From Diogma glabrata (Eukaryota > Arthropoda > Insecta > Diptera > Cylindrotomidae), in NCBI GenBank assembly GCA_963693315.1, contig OY856188.1, forward strand, positions 4,685,335 through 4,749,334: a stretch of DNA of 64,000 bases. Reading direction: 5' to 3'. Of this stretch, positions 34,100 to 44,950 are shown one piece after another. Each line of letters begins with the position of its first letter. Position 1 is the first letter of the stretch. Position numbers and translations under genes: made by a program. The notes below the pieces were generated by a model. The model did not search any database. It saw nothing but the letters and a program-made list of their open reading frames with translations, and had not been told where the DNA came from.

Positions 34100-35070
34100 A
34101 TTCTGAGCACCAAACAAGTTTTCATAATCGTTGGTTTCATCAAAATGTCGCTTTCTTTTTTTTGGTTCGCTTTTCGTTTACAGTGTAGTTTTGAGTACCA
34201 ATCAGCGCCTTGGCCTCTTCTTCATACGTTGTAAATTTCTTGCTAGGAGATGAAATAATTAAAATTAAAGATTTGTTTAAATCGATAACCAATCCAATAT
34301 CTACATCTTCCTGTTGTAGTTTTTAACTCACTATGTTGATACGATTTAAAATACTACCCCAAAAAAACAGTCATGAACGCAGTTTCAAATTTTGTCAATT
34401 TTTTGCGACCCTGCTGCTTCTGCTTTGTAACCGTTTTCTCAGAACTGCCGTTTGAAATTGATTTTAGAATATCATGAATTTCTTTCCAAAACATTAATAA
34501 ACTTTTGCAGGCATCATCCCTGCATGACCAACACGTAGTCGAGATCCTCTTTGGTGTTATGAGTAAATTGCTGTTTTGCAGTTTTTCCCAACGCATCGTT
34601 AATGCCAAAAAAAGTTATAAATTGCTTGCTAAAATGAAAAATAGTTAATGTATTCATTACAACAATTAGCCACCGCAGTTCCAACTAAATTAAGAGAATA
34701 GGCTGCACATGGTATAAATTCCGCGAACTTAAGAAAACCGTAACAATATTATATTTATAAATAATATCACACTGAACTTTTAAATTTAAATTGCACACGT
34801 AGTAAATAGTGTTTGTTTATTTAGTAAAAAAACTGTAAAGCACACCGCCGCTATGTTTCCAGTATATTTAGTGATTGGAAATTTTGCGAATTTGATTGAT
34901 TTAAGCTGGATACTCTGTTTATAGTAGCGGACGGCTCTCGCCACCGCAAAAAAAGTTCTGTTTTGAAAAATTTGTATATTGTAAAAATTTTCCGCACAAA
35001 AATTTGCCACCTACGAAAATTTGCCGTCATAGGCTACAACCTATCTAACTTATTTAGAAATCCGCCACTG
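34100..35070 (-). pseudogene. hAT-like (ZMYM/TTF-type) transposase relic
   Basis: On the minus strand the pieces read, in order: IPCAAYSLNLVGTAVANCCN (about 34720-34660), NFF..RWEKLQN (34640-34570), ISTTCWSCRDDACKSLL (34550-34500), FETAFMTVFLG (34390-34354), and VDIGLVI-type and FDETNDYEN-type tails toward 34120. This is the order of the hAT-family domain (CAAHSLNLVG, STTRWSCR.DA, F.FMT.FW) of many insect elements. The end at 35070 reads CAGTGGCGGATTT on the minus strand, a hAT-type terminus. Frameshifts, stops (for example the one after FLG) and loss of the N-terminal half make it non-functional. Its left end is lost against hairpin M1. Confidence 0.75.
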
Positions 35071-36518
35071 ACTTTAGGTCTTGGATACTCAGAACATTTT
35101 ATTTTCTCGTAGGAAAATCTAAGGAAGTAAAACATTGAAGTTAGGGAAGGCAATGATCGTTAGGGAATGCAATGATAATTTTTACATGTAGCTAGAACTT
35201 CGAAAAAAAGATGAAGATTTAAGGCTGTTGTACATTGTACCGTTATTTTTTCTTCCAAACTACTTCAATAAAGTCTAGCTGGTGGTTACAATTAATAACG
35301 CCTTAGTTTGAAAAAAGTATATTAAGCTGTATAAAATGTGATACTAAGTTATCTTTTGTCCTTGGAGGAGATTGCTTAGATTCGAGTAGTGAAATTGAAA
35401 GAACCGTGATTTCGAACCTACTTATCCTAAAACTATGTTAATAAATTTGTTAACAATTTCTCAAAAATTTGAGACTTTTCTCAATTTGAGTTTTGCTGCC
35501 AAATCGGTGCAGCAATAGTCACCATTATACGACCAGTTAACTGGCTAGCTTGTAGTAAATGGCTTGTTAATAATAATCTTCTTTTATATCTTTTACTATC
35601 AAATTTAATGCATTTCACTAAATACTTAATTTTTGATTGTCTTTCATTACCGTTATTATCGACAGAGATATTTTATCATCAGACCCCTCTAGCTATCAAA
35701 ACACATTTGTTACCACGCGACCTTCCTTATCACATACATCAAACTCAAACATTTATTATATTTTTATGCTCTCTCGGCTTTAGAAATGTAGATTTTGAAA
35801 TCAATAGTCAAATGCTAACTCCATCTACATCGCGTTCCTTATAAAACTGTATCTTACGCTGCAATTTACTTATTTTTCTACTTTCTAATTCTGTTAATTT
35901 TCTCGAACAGTCGTGCTATAAAATTTCACAATTTTTTAAAGTTCATTCTGGAATAAGATAAGGAGGCATCATAACACCTTTACTGTTTGTTTAATCGTAC
36001 TTAAGAATATAAATGCCGTAAAAAAATAGCATTGAATAAATATTTGTCTATGAACTAAGTCCAGATGATCATCATCAGCCTATGTGTAGCAGGTTTGATT
36101 GAGGCTTTGAGGCTTCACAGCGACGTTTTTAATAGTAGATTAAGCGATGAAATAACCGTTTTGGTGGATCATAACAGGAAAAACTGAATTTCCTATCTTG
36201 TTGATCGTATTGTTAATAAAAATATCTATTAACCAAAATTAAATTAATATAATGTATTTTTATTAAAATTAACCTGATATAAAAGATGCCGTCTAAAAAG
36301 CTTTACATCACCACACCAATTTTTGATTGTGACGAAATGGAAAACTGAAAATAATAATCAATCTTAAACGAAGCATTAAATTCTGCAGAACACACAAATC
36401 GTAATATTATACTTAAAAGTCAAAAACGCGGATTATACACTTATTTTGAATATGAATATAATTTTGAATTTTTATGTTATTAGTTATTTCGTGACTTTAT
36501 TTTATTCACGTTTTTAGC
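35071..36518. other. No recognised feature
   Basis: AT-rich, short frames only (one of 78 codons at 35608 has no family signature). Confidence 0.5.
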
Positions 36519-36731
36519 TTACAATTTTCCACATAATCGTTTAACATCATAATAATTTTCTACATCAAAATCATAAAAAATTCTAAACACAGAACACCTA
36601 CAACAATGATTGATTAACATTTTTTCTAGTTGAAGTCCCGTCACATATGTAAGTCCTAACAATATAATGTACAGACAGATACACATAACCGTTCGTCTTT
36701 TAGAGCTTTTTGCCTTAAACTTTTTATCCAT
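36519..36731 (-). CDS. Possible small single-pass membrane protein (70 aa)
   Basis: ATG in a favourable context (ACCAATGG). The N-terminus is basic (residues 1-13, KKFKAKSSKRR), followed by one hydrophobic segment (about 16-32, CICLYIILLGLTYVTG), then a cysteine-containing tail (CCRC, and RLCGKL at the end). About 20 bases after the stop the minus strand has GAATAAAATAAAG, a possible polyadenylation signal. It resembles a type II membrane protein or the first exon of one. I do not recognise a family, and chance cannot be excluded at this length. Confidence 0.3.
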   Translation of the reverse strand: MDKKFKAKSSKRRTVMCICLYIILLGLTYVTGLQLEKMLINHCCRCSVFRIFYDFDVENYYDVKRLCGKL

Positions 36732-37280
36732 TGGTTTTGTTATGTTTTAACTAAAAAAAATTTTCTACCACAGAAAAAAAATGTCATGTCATCCTTATTT
36801 GTTATCATGTCATTTACCCTCAAATACAAAACAAAAACGTTTTGTTGTGTATTGTCAAAAAAAAAAATATGAAGGAAGTCAAGGTTGATGTAATTTATGA
36901 TTTTCCCTTTGTTGCATGTAATTAATTACGGAAATTTCCATAAATGAAGAATGAGATTTGAAGCATAAAAGTTATCAAAAATGATAAATGTAATGAATAA
37001 AAGTTAAAAGGTGCTTTTTGTCATATTTAATGTGAATCTTATCTAGGAATTTAAGGAAATGGTCTTTATTGTTTTATTATTTTGCAAACAATAAAATTTA
37101 AGACAGTTGACGTTGGTATATTAGCTTTTATTCGTAAGTATAAACCTTTTCGAAAATTATCCGTTTGTCGGTATTAATGTTTATTTGAATCTTTTATTAG
37201 AATCTTTTCTCTCTTTTATTCAGATTTTACGTGAATTGATTGAATATTACTTTGATTAATGAAAATAATTAGTATCTGTG

Positions 37281-37445
37281 GCCTATTCCACCAAACTTAC
37301 AATTCTACAATTACATCAATATTTTCACAAAATTTGTAAAATTCGATAAACATTGTAAAATTTGGATTTCACCAACTACAATTTTTTTAATGTAACTACA
37401 ACTACACATTTTTATAGGTGTAATGTAAAATGTAGATTTTTTTTA
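37281..37445. repeat. MITE-like fragment with CACCAA / TTGTAAAT motifs
   Basis: CCTATTCCACCAAACTTACAATTCTAC... shares its end and composition with the reverse complement of the 47.6-47.9 kb repeat (TGTAAATTGTGATTTTGGTGAAATAGG). A smaller related patch is at 41855-41950. These are probably decayed copies of one non-coding family. Confidence 0.45.
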
Positions 37446-37852
37446 TGAAAAATTGATTTATTGGCAAAATTTTTTTTCGGCAAAGGGCTGTAAAGTTTAA
37501 CTTTACTGCCGCTAGGGAGTTAGCTAAAGTCTTACTTTTTAGCCTGACAGCAAAAGTAACGTCTAGCGACAGCAAAAGTAACGCCATTTTTATTTTATAT
37601 TACGGAGGCTGTAAAGTAGCATTTGTTAGTTTGTTATTTTTTCAAACATATTGTATAACCAAGGCAACAAAAAATAAGTTGATTCTCATATTATGAAATT
37701 TTGAAAAGGCTGCTTTGATAAAAAAATTTTATTCATACAAATTTAAATGTTTTTTTCTCTTTTTTGGAAGTAATTATGACGATACAAATTCATATTTATA
37801 AAAAGTTTGATGTATTAATTTCATATTAATATAAAATTCAAACGTTTGCCGA

Positions 37853-37973
37853 AAAAATAGTGTATTTAATTCGGAGCTAAAGTGACTTTTTGTGTTTCGT
37901 CTATAATTGTAAACTATAGACTCAACACAAAAAGTATCACTTTAGCTCCTAATTAAATAATGTACTATTATTT
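37853..37973. repeat. Hairpin element M2
   Basis: AATAGTGTATTTAATTCGGAGC...AAAGTGACTTTTTGTG pairs with CACAAAAAGTATCACTTTAGCTCCTAATTAAATAATGTACTATT around a short loop (TCTATAATTGTAAACTATAGA). Ends match hairpin M1, but the arm interiors differ. Confidence 0.75.
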
Positions 37974-38185
37974 CATTTATACAAACCAACAAATTGTGTG
38001 TTTTAGAGTGTTGTGATTTTTGTTTTTTTTTCTAAGAAGAAATTTTTTGCTTGTTGGTTTCGGTTTATTTATAATTATTTATTTATTTATCTGATAAGTT
38101 TTGGTTTGCGTTTCGGTTTTTATGACTAAAAAGATTAGAATTAATTTCTGTGATGGTTTTATTTTTAGTCGATTATCATATTATA

Positions 38186-39205
38186 ATTACTTCGGTCTTA
38201 AAGACCTAAGTATTATATTCTCGAGCCTACAATGGTAACGACCGAAAGGACGGTGTGTTCGATTGTTCAATAACTATACCGGAAGTGTGCCCAAAAAATC
38301 GTCATGTTGTCAAAACAAGGAAATATGCATTTTTTCCTTAAAAAACGTTCATTTTAAGTGATTGCGAGTAGGAACAATGAATGTGATCGGGATTGGTATG
38401 TGAGATAAAAAAATAAATTATTGCATTATAAGTTGGTCAAAAAAATATTGTCAAGTTTGTCAAAAGAATGATTTTCATTTATTTTTGGAAAAAAGTTTTC
38501 GGAATTGAAAAATTATATGTGAGATATGAAATGAATTTAAAATGAAATTGTACATGGAAATTTTTGAATTTATTATAATTTTTGGATTTTGAAAAATGTT
38601 TTGTATTTTTAATTTTGTTACAATTTTCGGCATATTTAAAGACTTTAAAAAAAAATGAATTTTGGCATTTTGAATTTTTTAAATTTTCTAGAATTTTAAA
38701 AAGTTTCAATTTTTGATTTTATTATAATTTTTGGAATATAAAAAAAGTTTGTATTTTTGATTTTGTTATAATTTTTGCAAAATTTTTATAATTTTTGAAA
38801 AATTTTCGATTTTTGATTTTGTTATAATTTTTGCAATATTTGAAGAATTTTGAAATATGTTTAAATTTTTGATTTTGTTATTGCTTTTACAATATTTTGA
38901 GAATTTTGAAAGAAATTTAAATTTTAAATTTTGTAACATTTTCTTAAAACGCTAAATAAAGAGGTTTTTGAATAGTTTGCTGATTGTATTATTTTTTCAC
39001 TAAGTTACGTTAGTTATGTATTAAAATTCTAAGCAGAGATAAAACACTCGTATTTTTACAAAATGTTTAATATACATCGCTACCGATAACTAACAACAAT
39101 ATCCTCATAAAAGATTTTTGCCAAAAACTATATTAAAATGCTTAATCCAGACCCAAGACTTGATATCTCAGAGCTTGAGATTTTAGCCCCTCCATTTTCA
39201 TGTTA
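38186..39205 (+). repeat. P-family repeat, copy 2
   Basis: Starts ACTTCGGTCTTAAAGACCTAAG (hairpin GGTCT-TAA-AGACC), then ACCGAAAGGACGG, GATCGGGATTGGTATGTGAG, an A/T-rich minisatellite (38490-38950) and CTCAGAGCTTGAGATTTTAGCCCCTCC near the far end. It is the reverse complement of 13262-15945 without that copy's extra 1.25 kb. Confidence 0.7.
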
Positions 39206-39662
39206 TGATAATATTAAAACTTGACTAAAGGATATTAATTTATTTTTTAGGTTTCCCCATATATTATTTTTTGAATATTATTAAAATTTAATTAAAAACA
39301 TAAAACAAATTAAATAAATGTGTTGATATTTTGAAAATGGGGATGTAGATTCTAAAAAACGATTTTGGTTTTTTTTTACATTTATTAGGTTGGCGAGTTT
39401 TTCTGATATTTTAAAAACAAGATTCCAGCCGTAGCTATCTGTAAATATGATATATTTAAGAAGCCACATTTAAAAGTAAATCTAAACCTTTTGATGAGAC
39501 TGCAAAGGTTATCGGTTCATCTGTTTATATATATCTACAAACTTTTTACCGCTAATTATCTCGCTAACCAAATTTATTTATTTAAAAAATTAAGTTAAAC
39601 ATAAAGTTAAACATAAAGTTTAACTTAAAATTAAACACGAAGTCTTCTATTGTATTCAACAG

Positions 39663-40143
39663 ACCCTCGTTCCTTTCATTTGATGATTACCACATATTTT
39701 ATAATTCATGAGATGCCTATCCTTGACAAGTGCGACATCTTTTTTAGCTGCCATTTTTCTCGATTAGATCGCTTTTTCCACTCGGCAAGCTCCGAAACAT
39801 ATCGATTGCGCGGAATCTTGTACATTTACTACCATAATTTTATTTTTGTATTATTTGGGGGTGGAAATTTGTCGAAAATGAGGATAACTTTGTCCGGAAA
39901 AAAATGGTGTGCTATTGTCAAGTCCGACAAGGTTACTCCCGATTTCTAAAACAAATTTCTCCCCTCATTAATAATAAACAAAATTGTGATAGTAAATTTA
40001 GAAGACTCCGAGCAATCGCCATATTTAGTAAAAGCGGTTGAATCGAGGAAAATGGCAGATAAAAACGTTGTCAGACTCGTCAAGGACAGACACCTCACTA
40101 AGTATAAAATATGTGGTAATCATCAAATGAAAAGGGTGAGGGC
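39663..40143. repeat. Foldback element with ~115-bp arms
   Basis: The left arm 39663-39779 (ACCCTCGTTCCTTTCATTTG...) pairs with 40031-40143 (...CATCAAATGAAAAGGGTGAGGG). Arms show moderate mismatch. The ~250-base interior has no recognised gene; the 99-codon frame at 39650 is an accident of the arm. Confidence 0.7.
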
Positions 40144-40364
40144 CTTTTAATTGCGAGGGGAATTTTAATTGCCTCTTTGCATTTCAACTACTCAATACAG
40201 AACTTTAAATCCACTTAAGAAGAATCCACTCTTTTTGGATCTTGTCCCAACAAACCAATCGATTTTCATGGAAGGGATTTGTAATACCTTCTAAGACCTT
40301 ATCAATAAGCATTTTGTAGCCTCAAAAGCGACGTGCATTGGCTTTAAAATGCTTCGGGGTTTCG

Positions 40365-40548
40365 ATTTTTGACAATATTGTGAAGTTTGTATTGCATAAC
40401 GTCAAACGGTAACGGTACTGATTTCCCGAAAAACGAATTTCACAATATTGTATAAATTCAACATTATTGTGAAATTCGTTTCTCGTAAAATTGTTACCGT
40501 TACCGTTGAATGTGATGAAATACAAACTTCTCTATATTGTCAAAATTC
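40365..40548. repeat. Long imperfect hairpin (~184 bp)
   Basis: TTGACAATATTGTGAAGTTTGTATT...ACGGTAACGGTA...AACGAATTTCACAATATTG pairs with TTATTGTGAAATTCGTTT...GTTACCGTTACCGTTG...AATACAAACTTC...ATATTGTCAA around a loop near 40455. If transcribed on either strand it would make a long hairpin RNA. Confidence 0.8.
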
Positions 40549-40939
40549 ACATTTATGTGTTCCGGCATAGGGCTCCTGTTTAATGTGAAAGTATAATGCT
40601 ATATTTAAAATTTTTCACTTGGGAACAGCACTGATGTTTATGATTTTAAAGAATTGTACTGATAAACTGTGGTTTTCAACCGTCTTAAAAAGGAGGGTTT
40701 GTGTTTCATCGTTGGTTTTTTTTTATGTATTTGTACCGATTTCTCGAAAATGGCTTATTCGATTTAGATGATATAAATTCTATTATATTAAGGAATATTC
40801 TGAAGCGGTTCCAAATTTTTTTCCTTTGATGTGAAAAATACAGTTTTTTCAGGAGATTGAAATAAAATTATTTTTTATATATTTTAACCGATTTCTTCAA
40901 AACAGCATATATATATAATTATATCCACCCTAAGCACTG

Positions 40940-41400
40940 CAGATCAAAATTTATAGATTCCCTTAACACTGATTTTAAAATAGTTATGGATTAGGGTACT
41001 GCTAACAGTGTTGAATTCAATACAAACAAAACATAGGTTTGTCATATATTTCTATAGAGTTATGACACCTAATCCTTTTTCATTAACGTTTGGTCTCAAA
41101 GATTTAATCGTGAATGAGTCTGTCAGACTTCTACTAGGAGTTAAGATTGTAAATAATATAAAGTGGAATGATCATATTTTTAAACGTTATGGTTTTTAGG
41201 GCGATGTTGTGAGTTTTTCAACAGTGAACAGCTTCTTCTAGTTTTTAAATCTTTTATACGTCCCTGCATGGAATACTGTTCTCACATAGAGAGTGGAGCT
41301 TACGAGAATATTCTAAATTGCCTTGATTTCACTGGCAAAAATTCAAGTCTTACTAACTTACTAATGATGAGTCCTATCAATTCCAATGAGCTATAAATGA
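40940..41400 (+). pseudogene. R5: short non-LTR retrotransposon RT fragment
   Basis: A decayed copy of the R2/R3/R4 family. Translations in shifting frames give SLNTDFKIVMD, TANSVEFNTNKT, TPNPFSLTFG, NESVRLLLGV, IKWNDHIF and FKSFIRPCMEYCSHI-like segments, in the same order as residues ~100-240 of R3. It has in-frame stops and small deletions and lacks the catalytic part of RT. Confidence 0.75.
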
Positions 41401-43035
41401 CTTAAATCGGTTTAGTCAATCGTTAGCAATTGACATTCAAAGAAACTCATGTTTCGCAAACCCCTAAAACTTTGCCGCCACCCTGTGTCATTCCTAGAGC
41501 GAAATTTCATTTTTCGAAAGAAATGGTATTTTTATTTCGTCATTGGTTATCTGTGTATGAAATTTCATCGAAATCGTAGGGAGTCAGTCCGGATGCTAAA
41601 ACAAATCCTGTTTCAAGTGCGGTCATTAAAAAGAATACTTTAATTAAATAACATAACCGTTTTTTATTTTCTATAATTTAATAAGCTTAATGGCCTTTAA
41701 CACAGAAATCATAATTCATTGAAGTCACAACACAAACACAAGATAGATGTATGCATATAAATAATTGAATTTGCATTATACATTATATAAACACCTACAA
41801 GCGTAAATAGATTAAAATAAAGTAAAAATAAAACGAAACAGAGGTAAAACAAAATTACGAATTAAAATTTACAATTAAAAATTTGTGATTACAATTTTTG
41901 TAAAACAGCGTTTCACCAAAAATTTTGATCAATTGTAATTACAATTTTATCAGTTTAACTTAAATTATGAATTTCGGAAGGAAAAAAATTATAAAAATAA
42001 ATATAATTAGAAACAAAATAAACTGTGTTTGGAAAATGTTTCTTATTTTTCATAAAATAAAAAAGGGCGAGTGAAATTGAATAAAACTTGCGTCTGTAGT
42101 ACATGTGAAGAAAAACGTGTTCTAGACCGAGTTGTGAAACTTGACCATTTTTGATTTTCCTGAAACTTGGCATATAAGTAGTATGGACAAAATAAACAAT
42201 TCTACATATTTTAGAATTTTTTTAAAGTGCATAGTTTGAGCATTGGGGACACCCCAACATTGCTCAAGCACGGTTATACCGATTTCATCAAACTTTTTTT
42301 TGTTTAGTTAGTTAGTTGTTTGAAAAAAAAATTAACTATTTTTTTGTAATTAATTTTTAAATAAAAATATTAAAAAAACTTTTTTAAAGATGGCGCTAGG
42401 GTCGAAGATCAATTGAAATTTAAAAAATTTTTTGTCTGAAAATAGTTTTATCCTTACTCTAAAATATATCAAATTTACAAAGAAGTGCTAATTCATGTTT
42501 TCGAGATATTTAATTTTAGAGATGTTTAGTCCGTTTAAAATCCTAATTGTTCATTATTTTTTGATCAATTTTTATCAACAAAAAATTTTAACCACTGAAG
42601 TTCGAATAAATGATGAAAAATTCGAATTTTAGTTCGACCAAAAATCTTTAAAATTAAATATCTCAAGAGCACGAATTAACACCTCTTTGTAAATTTGATA
42701 TATTTTAAAGTAAAAATAGAACTACTTCTAATAAAAAAGTTAAAATTTAATCGAATTTAAAATTTTATGTTAATGGAAGTTGTTTGAAAAAATGATGAAA
42801 AATTAGAATTTTAGTCGTACTAAAAATCATTAAAATAATTAAATATCTCAAGAACAAAAATGAACACCTCTTTGTAAATTTGATATATTTTAGAGTAAGG
42901 ATAACACTATTTTCCATAAAAAAATCGGTATAGCCGTTTTTGAGCAATTTAATTTCAAAGTTACATCGGATTGGCAGAATTTTCATCTTTCATGCATGCA
43001 CGCTCAAACTATGCACTTTAAAAAAATTATAAAAT

Positions 43036-43596
43036 AAGCTGTACACACCAGAATCTAAAAGACAGTCAGCTGAGTGGACAGCAGTCGACGAACCGAATCC
43101 AAAGCGAGCAAAGACGCAACAGTCGGCCGGTAAGGTGATGGCGTCTGTATTTTAGGATACGAACGGAATAATATTCATCGACTATCTCCAAAAAGGAACC
43201 ACCATCAACAGCGAGTATTACTGTGAACTTTTGGATCGATTGAAGGCTGAAATCGCAAAGAAACGGCCACATTTGCAAAAGAAAAAAGTGTTGTTTCACC
43301 AAGATAATGCACCGTGTCACAGATCGATGAAAACGATGGCAAAATTGAATGAATTGGGCTTTGAATTGCTTACCCACCCACCATATTCTCCAGATTTAGC
43401 CCCCAGCGACTTTTTCCTGTTTTCAGATGTCAAGAGAATGCTTGCTGGAAAGAAATTTAAGTCCAATGATGAAGTAATCGCTGAAACTGAGGCCTATTCT
43501 GACGAGAAAGAGAAATCGTACTATAAAAGTGGTGTAGAAAAGTTGGAAAATCGCTATACTCGTTGTATCGCCCTCGAAGGCAACTATGTTGAATAA
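43036..43596 (+). pseudogene. mariner transposase, C-terminal part
   Basis: Mariner transposases cut and paste DNA with a DD34D triad. The upstream frame reads YTPESKRQSAEW, then MASVF followed by a stop where the family normally has Trp, then DTNGIIFIDYL. The main frame (from 43231) has VLFHQDNAPCH, holding the second catalytic Asp, and HPPYSPDLAPSDFFLFSD with the third. It ends IALEGNYVE, the typical mariner C-terminus. The helix-turn-helix DNA-binding domain and the first catalytic Asp are missing and one stop interrupts the frame, so it is inactive. It sits inside the foldback element's right arm. Confidence 0.9.
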
Positions 43597-43670
43597 AAAA
43601 ATCGAGTTTTGTCAAAATGTTGTTTTTTTCTTACTTATCCTACGGACTTATTGAACGACCTGTTATTTTT
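43036..43670 (+). mobile_element. 5'-truncated mariner transposon
   Basis: Carries the C-terminal transposase region and a 3' terminal repeat. On the minus strand the end reads CAGGTCGTTCAATAAGTCCG (about 43663-43644), a mariner-like terminus. The 5' half and 5' inverted repeat are missing. Confidence 0.8.
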
Positions 43671-43740
43671 TATTTTGTCCATACTACTTATATGCCAAGT
43701 TTCAGAAAAATCAAAAATGGTCAAGTTCAAATCTCGACTT

Positions 43741-44950
43741 TTTTACCTTTTTTTTTTTTTTTTTTTTTTATTCAATGTTAGGCATGTTTAGTGTTAACCA
43801 ATATAGATCAACGTCTCTGAATATCCGAAGATACCATGCTAACTAGGGAACTAGGGTTCGAAAGTATTATTTAATTTTCTTTCAGGAATTTATTAACGTT
43901 GATCTTAAAGTTTTGAGGATTAAAATTATCAGGAAAGACCCACGCCGGTAAGGCATTCCAGAGATGAGAAACTCTGTTAAAAAAATCGCGTTGAAAAGCG
44001 ACAGTTCTACACCTTGTCACTTGAACCGTAAAAGGATGGGCTGCTATTGATGCTCTGGTGAAACGCGCGAAGTTTGCTGGTTCAGGCAAAATCGATTTGA
44101 TCTCCGTAGACGCCCGTTCGTCCATAATATACTTGTAAAATACCGTCAAATCAGCGACGTCTCTTCTATGTTGCAAGGAATCAAGCTCGTTAGTAAGAGT
44201 CGAGTTGCCGATCAATTTAACAGCTCTCCGTTGTATAGAATCAAGACATTTTAAGCTACTTATGTAGGCTCCACCCCATATGTGAGAGCAATACTCCATG
44301 CAGGGACGAATAAATGATTTATATATTAAAAGAAGCTGTTCGCTATTAAAAACCTTACGACAACGACCCAAGAATCCTAATTTTTGAACAGCGTTCTTAG
44401 CTAGGTTAAAAATATGAGAATTCCATTTCATATTATTTTCAATCTCAACTCCTAAAAGTTTAATAGATTCTTTCTCTTGAAGATCATTTGAATCAAACTT
44501 TAATAAAAACGGATTAGGTGTTGATAACCTAGAAAAATGACAAACTTGAGTTTTACTTGTGTTGAATTCAACACTGTTAGCAACTCCCCAATCTAAGATG
44601 GTTTTTAAATCAATATTTAATGACTCTATCAAGTTTGATCTAGCGACATTAAGATTTGATGGTGCATACAAATTTGGCATTTCATGTGACGCATGAAGTG
44701 TGCTATCATCAGCAAAACTATGGATGGGATTAACTGTTGCATCTAGCAAGTCATTAATATAGAGAAGAAAAAGAGTAGGTGATAAAGCGGAACCTTGAGG
44801 AACACCAGCATTAGTTGAAAAGATATTCGATCTACCTGCGTAGATCTCGTTTTTTATCATGTACTGATTGCGAAAAAGACAATAAAGGTGTGAAAAGTAT
44901 AGTGTGGTAAACATCAAAAAAGTCAACAACAGCAAGTTAATTAAAGTTTA
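43741..44950 (-). mobile_element. R3: 5'-truncated non-LTR retrotransposon
   Basis: Minus-strand element with a poly(A) tail (poly-T 43747-43770 on the plus strand), a short 3' UTR containing ACACTAAACATGCCTAAC (shared with R4 and in part R2), and an intact RT C-terminal frame. Its 5' end near 44940 is truncated, as usual for target-primed reverse transcription. Confidence 0.85.
43871..44935 (-). CDS. R3 reverse transcriptase C-terminal fragment (354 aa frame)
   Basis: The longest uninterrupted retrotransposon frame in the window. Residues ~43-64 read AGVPQGSALSPTLFLLYIND, FADDS (74-78) is the catalytic motif, LLGVEIENNMKWNSHIF (about residues 160-176) is the post-RT motif, and RPCMEYCSHIWGGA, CLDSIQRRAVKLIG and FFNRVSHLWNALPAWVFPD form the conserved C-terminal domain. 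The first RT motifs and all of ORF1 and the endonuclease are missing, so it cannot move by itself. The first ~25 residues look like run-on. The absence of stops implies a fairly recent insertion. Confidence 0.85.
   Translation of the reverse strand: MLLLTFLMFTTLYFSHLYCLFRNQYMIKNEIYAGRSNIFSTNAGVPQGSALSPTLFLLYINDLLDATVNPIHSFADDSTLHASHEMPNLYAPSNLNVARSNLIESLNIDLKTILDWGVANSVEFNTSKTQVCHFSRLSTPNPFLLKFDSNDLQEKESIKLLGVEIENNMKWNSHIFNLAKNAVQKLGFLGRCRKVFNSEQLLLIYKSFIRPCMEYCSHIWGGAYISSLKCLDSIQRRAVKLIGNSTLTNELDSLQHRRDVADLTVFYKYIMDERASTEIKSILPEPANFARFTRASIAAHPFTVQVTRCRTVAFQRDFFNRVSHLWNALPAWVFPDNFNPQNFKINVNKFLKEN

Larger units (their letters stand above)
42125..43740. mobile_element. Foldback element interrupted by mariner
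   Basis: The termini are inverted: GAAACTTGACCATTTTTGAT...GGCATATAAGTAGTATGGAC (42136-42187) against GTCCATACTACTTATATGCC...ATCAAAAATGGTCAAGTTC (43677-43729). Further in, CTTTAAAGTGCATAGTTTGAGC (about 42216) pairs with CGCTCAAACTATGCACTTTA (about 43002), and the centre is also palindromic (ATATATCAAATTTACAAAG at 42475 against CTTTGTAAATTTGATATAT at 42684). The mariner fragment interrupts the right arm, so it arrived later. A second copy is at 45478-46320. Confidence 0.75.

Noticed and set aside
39650..39949. 99-codon frame
   Set aside because: Overlaps the arm and loop of a foldback element; no family resemblance.
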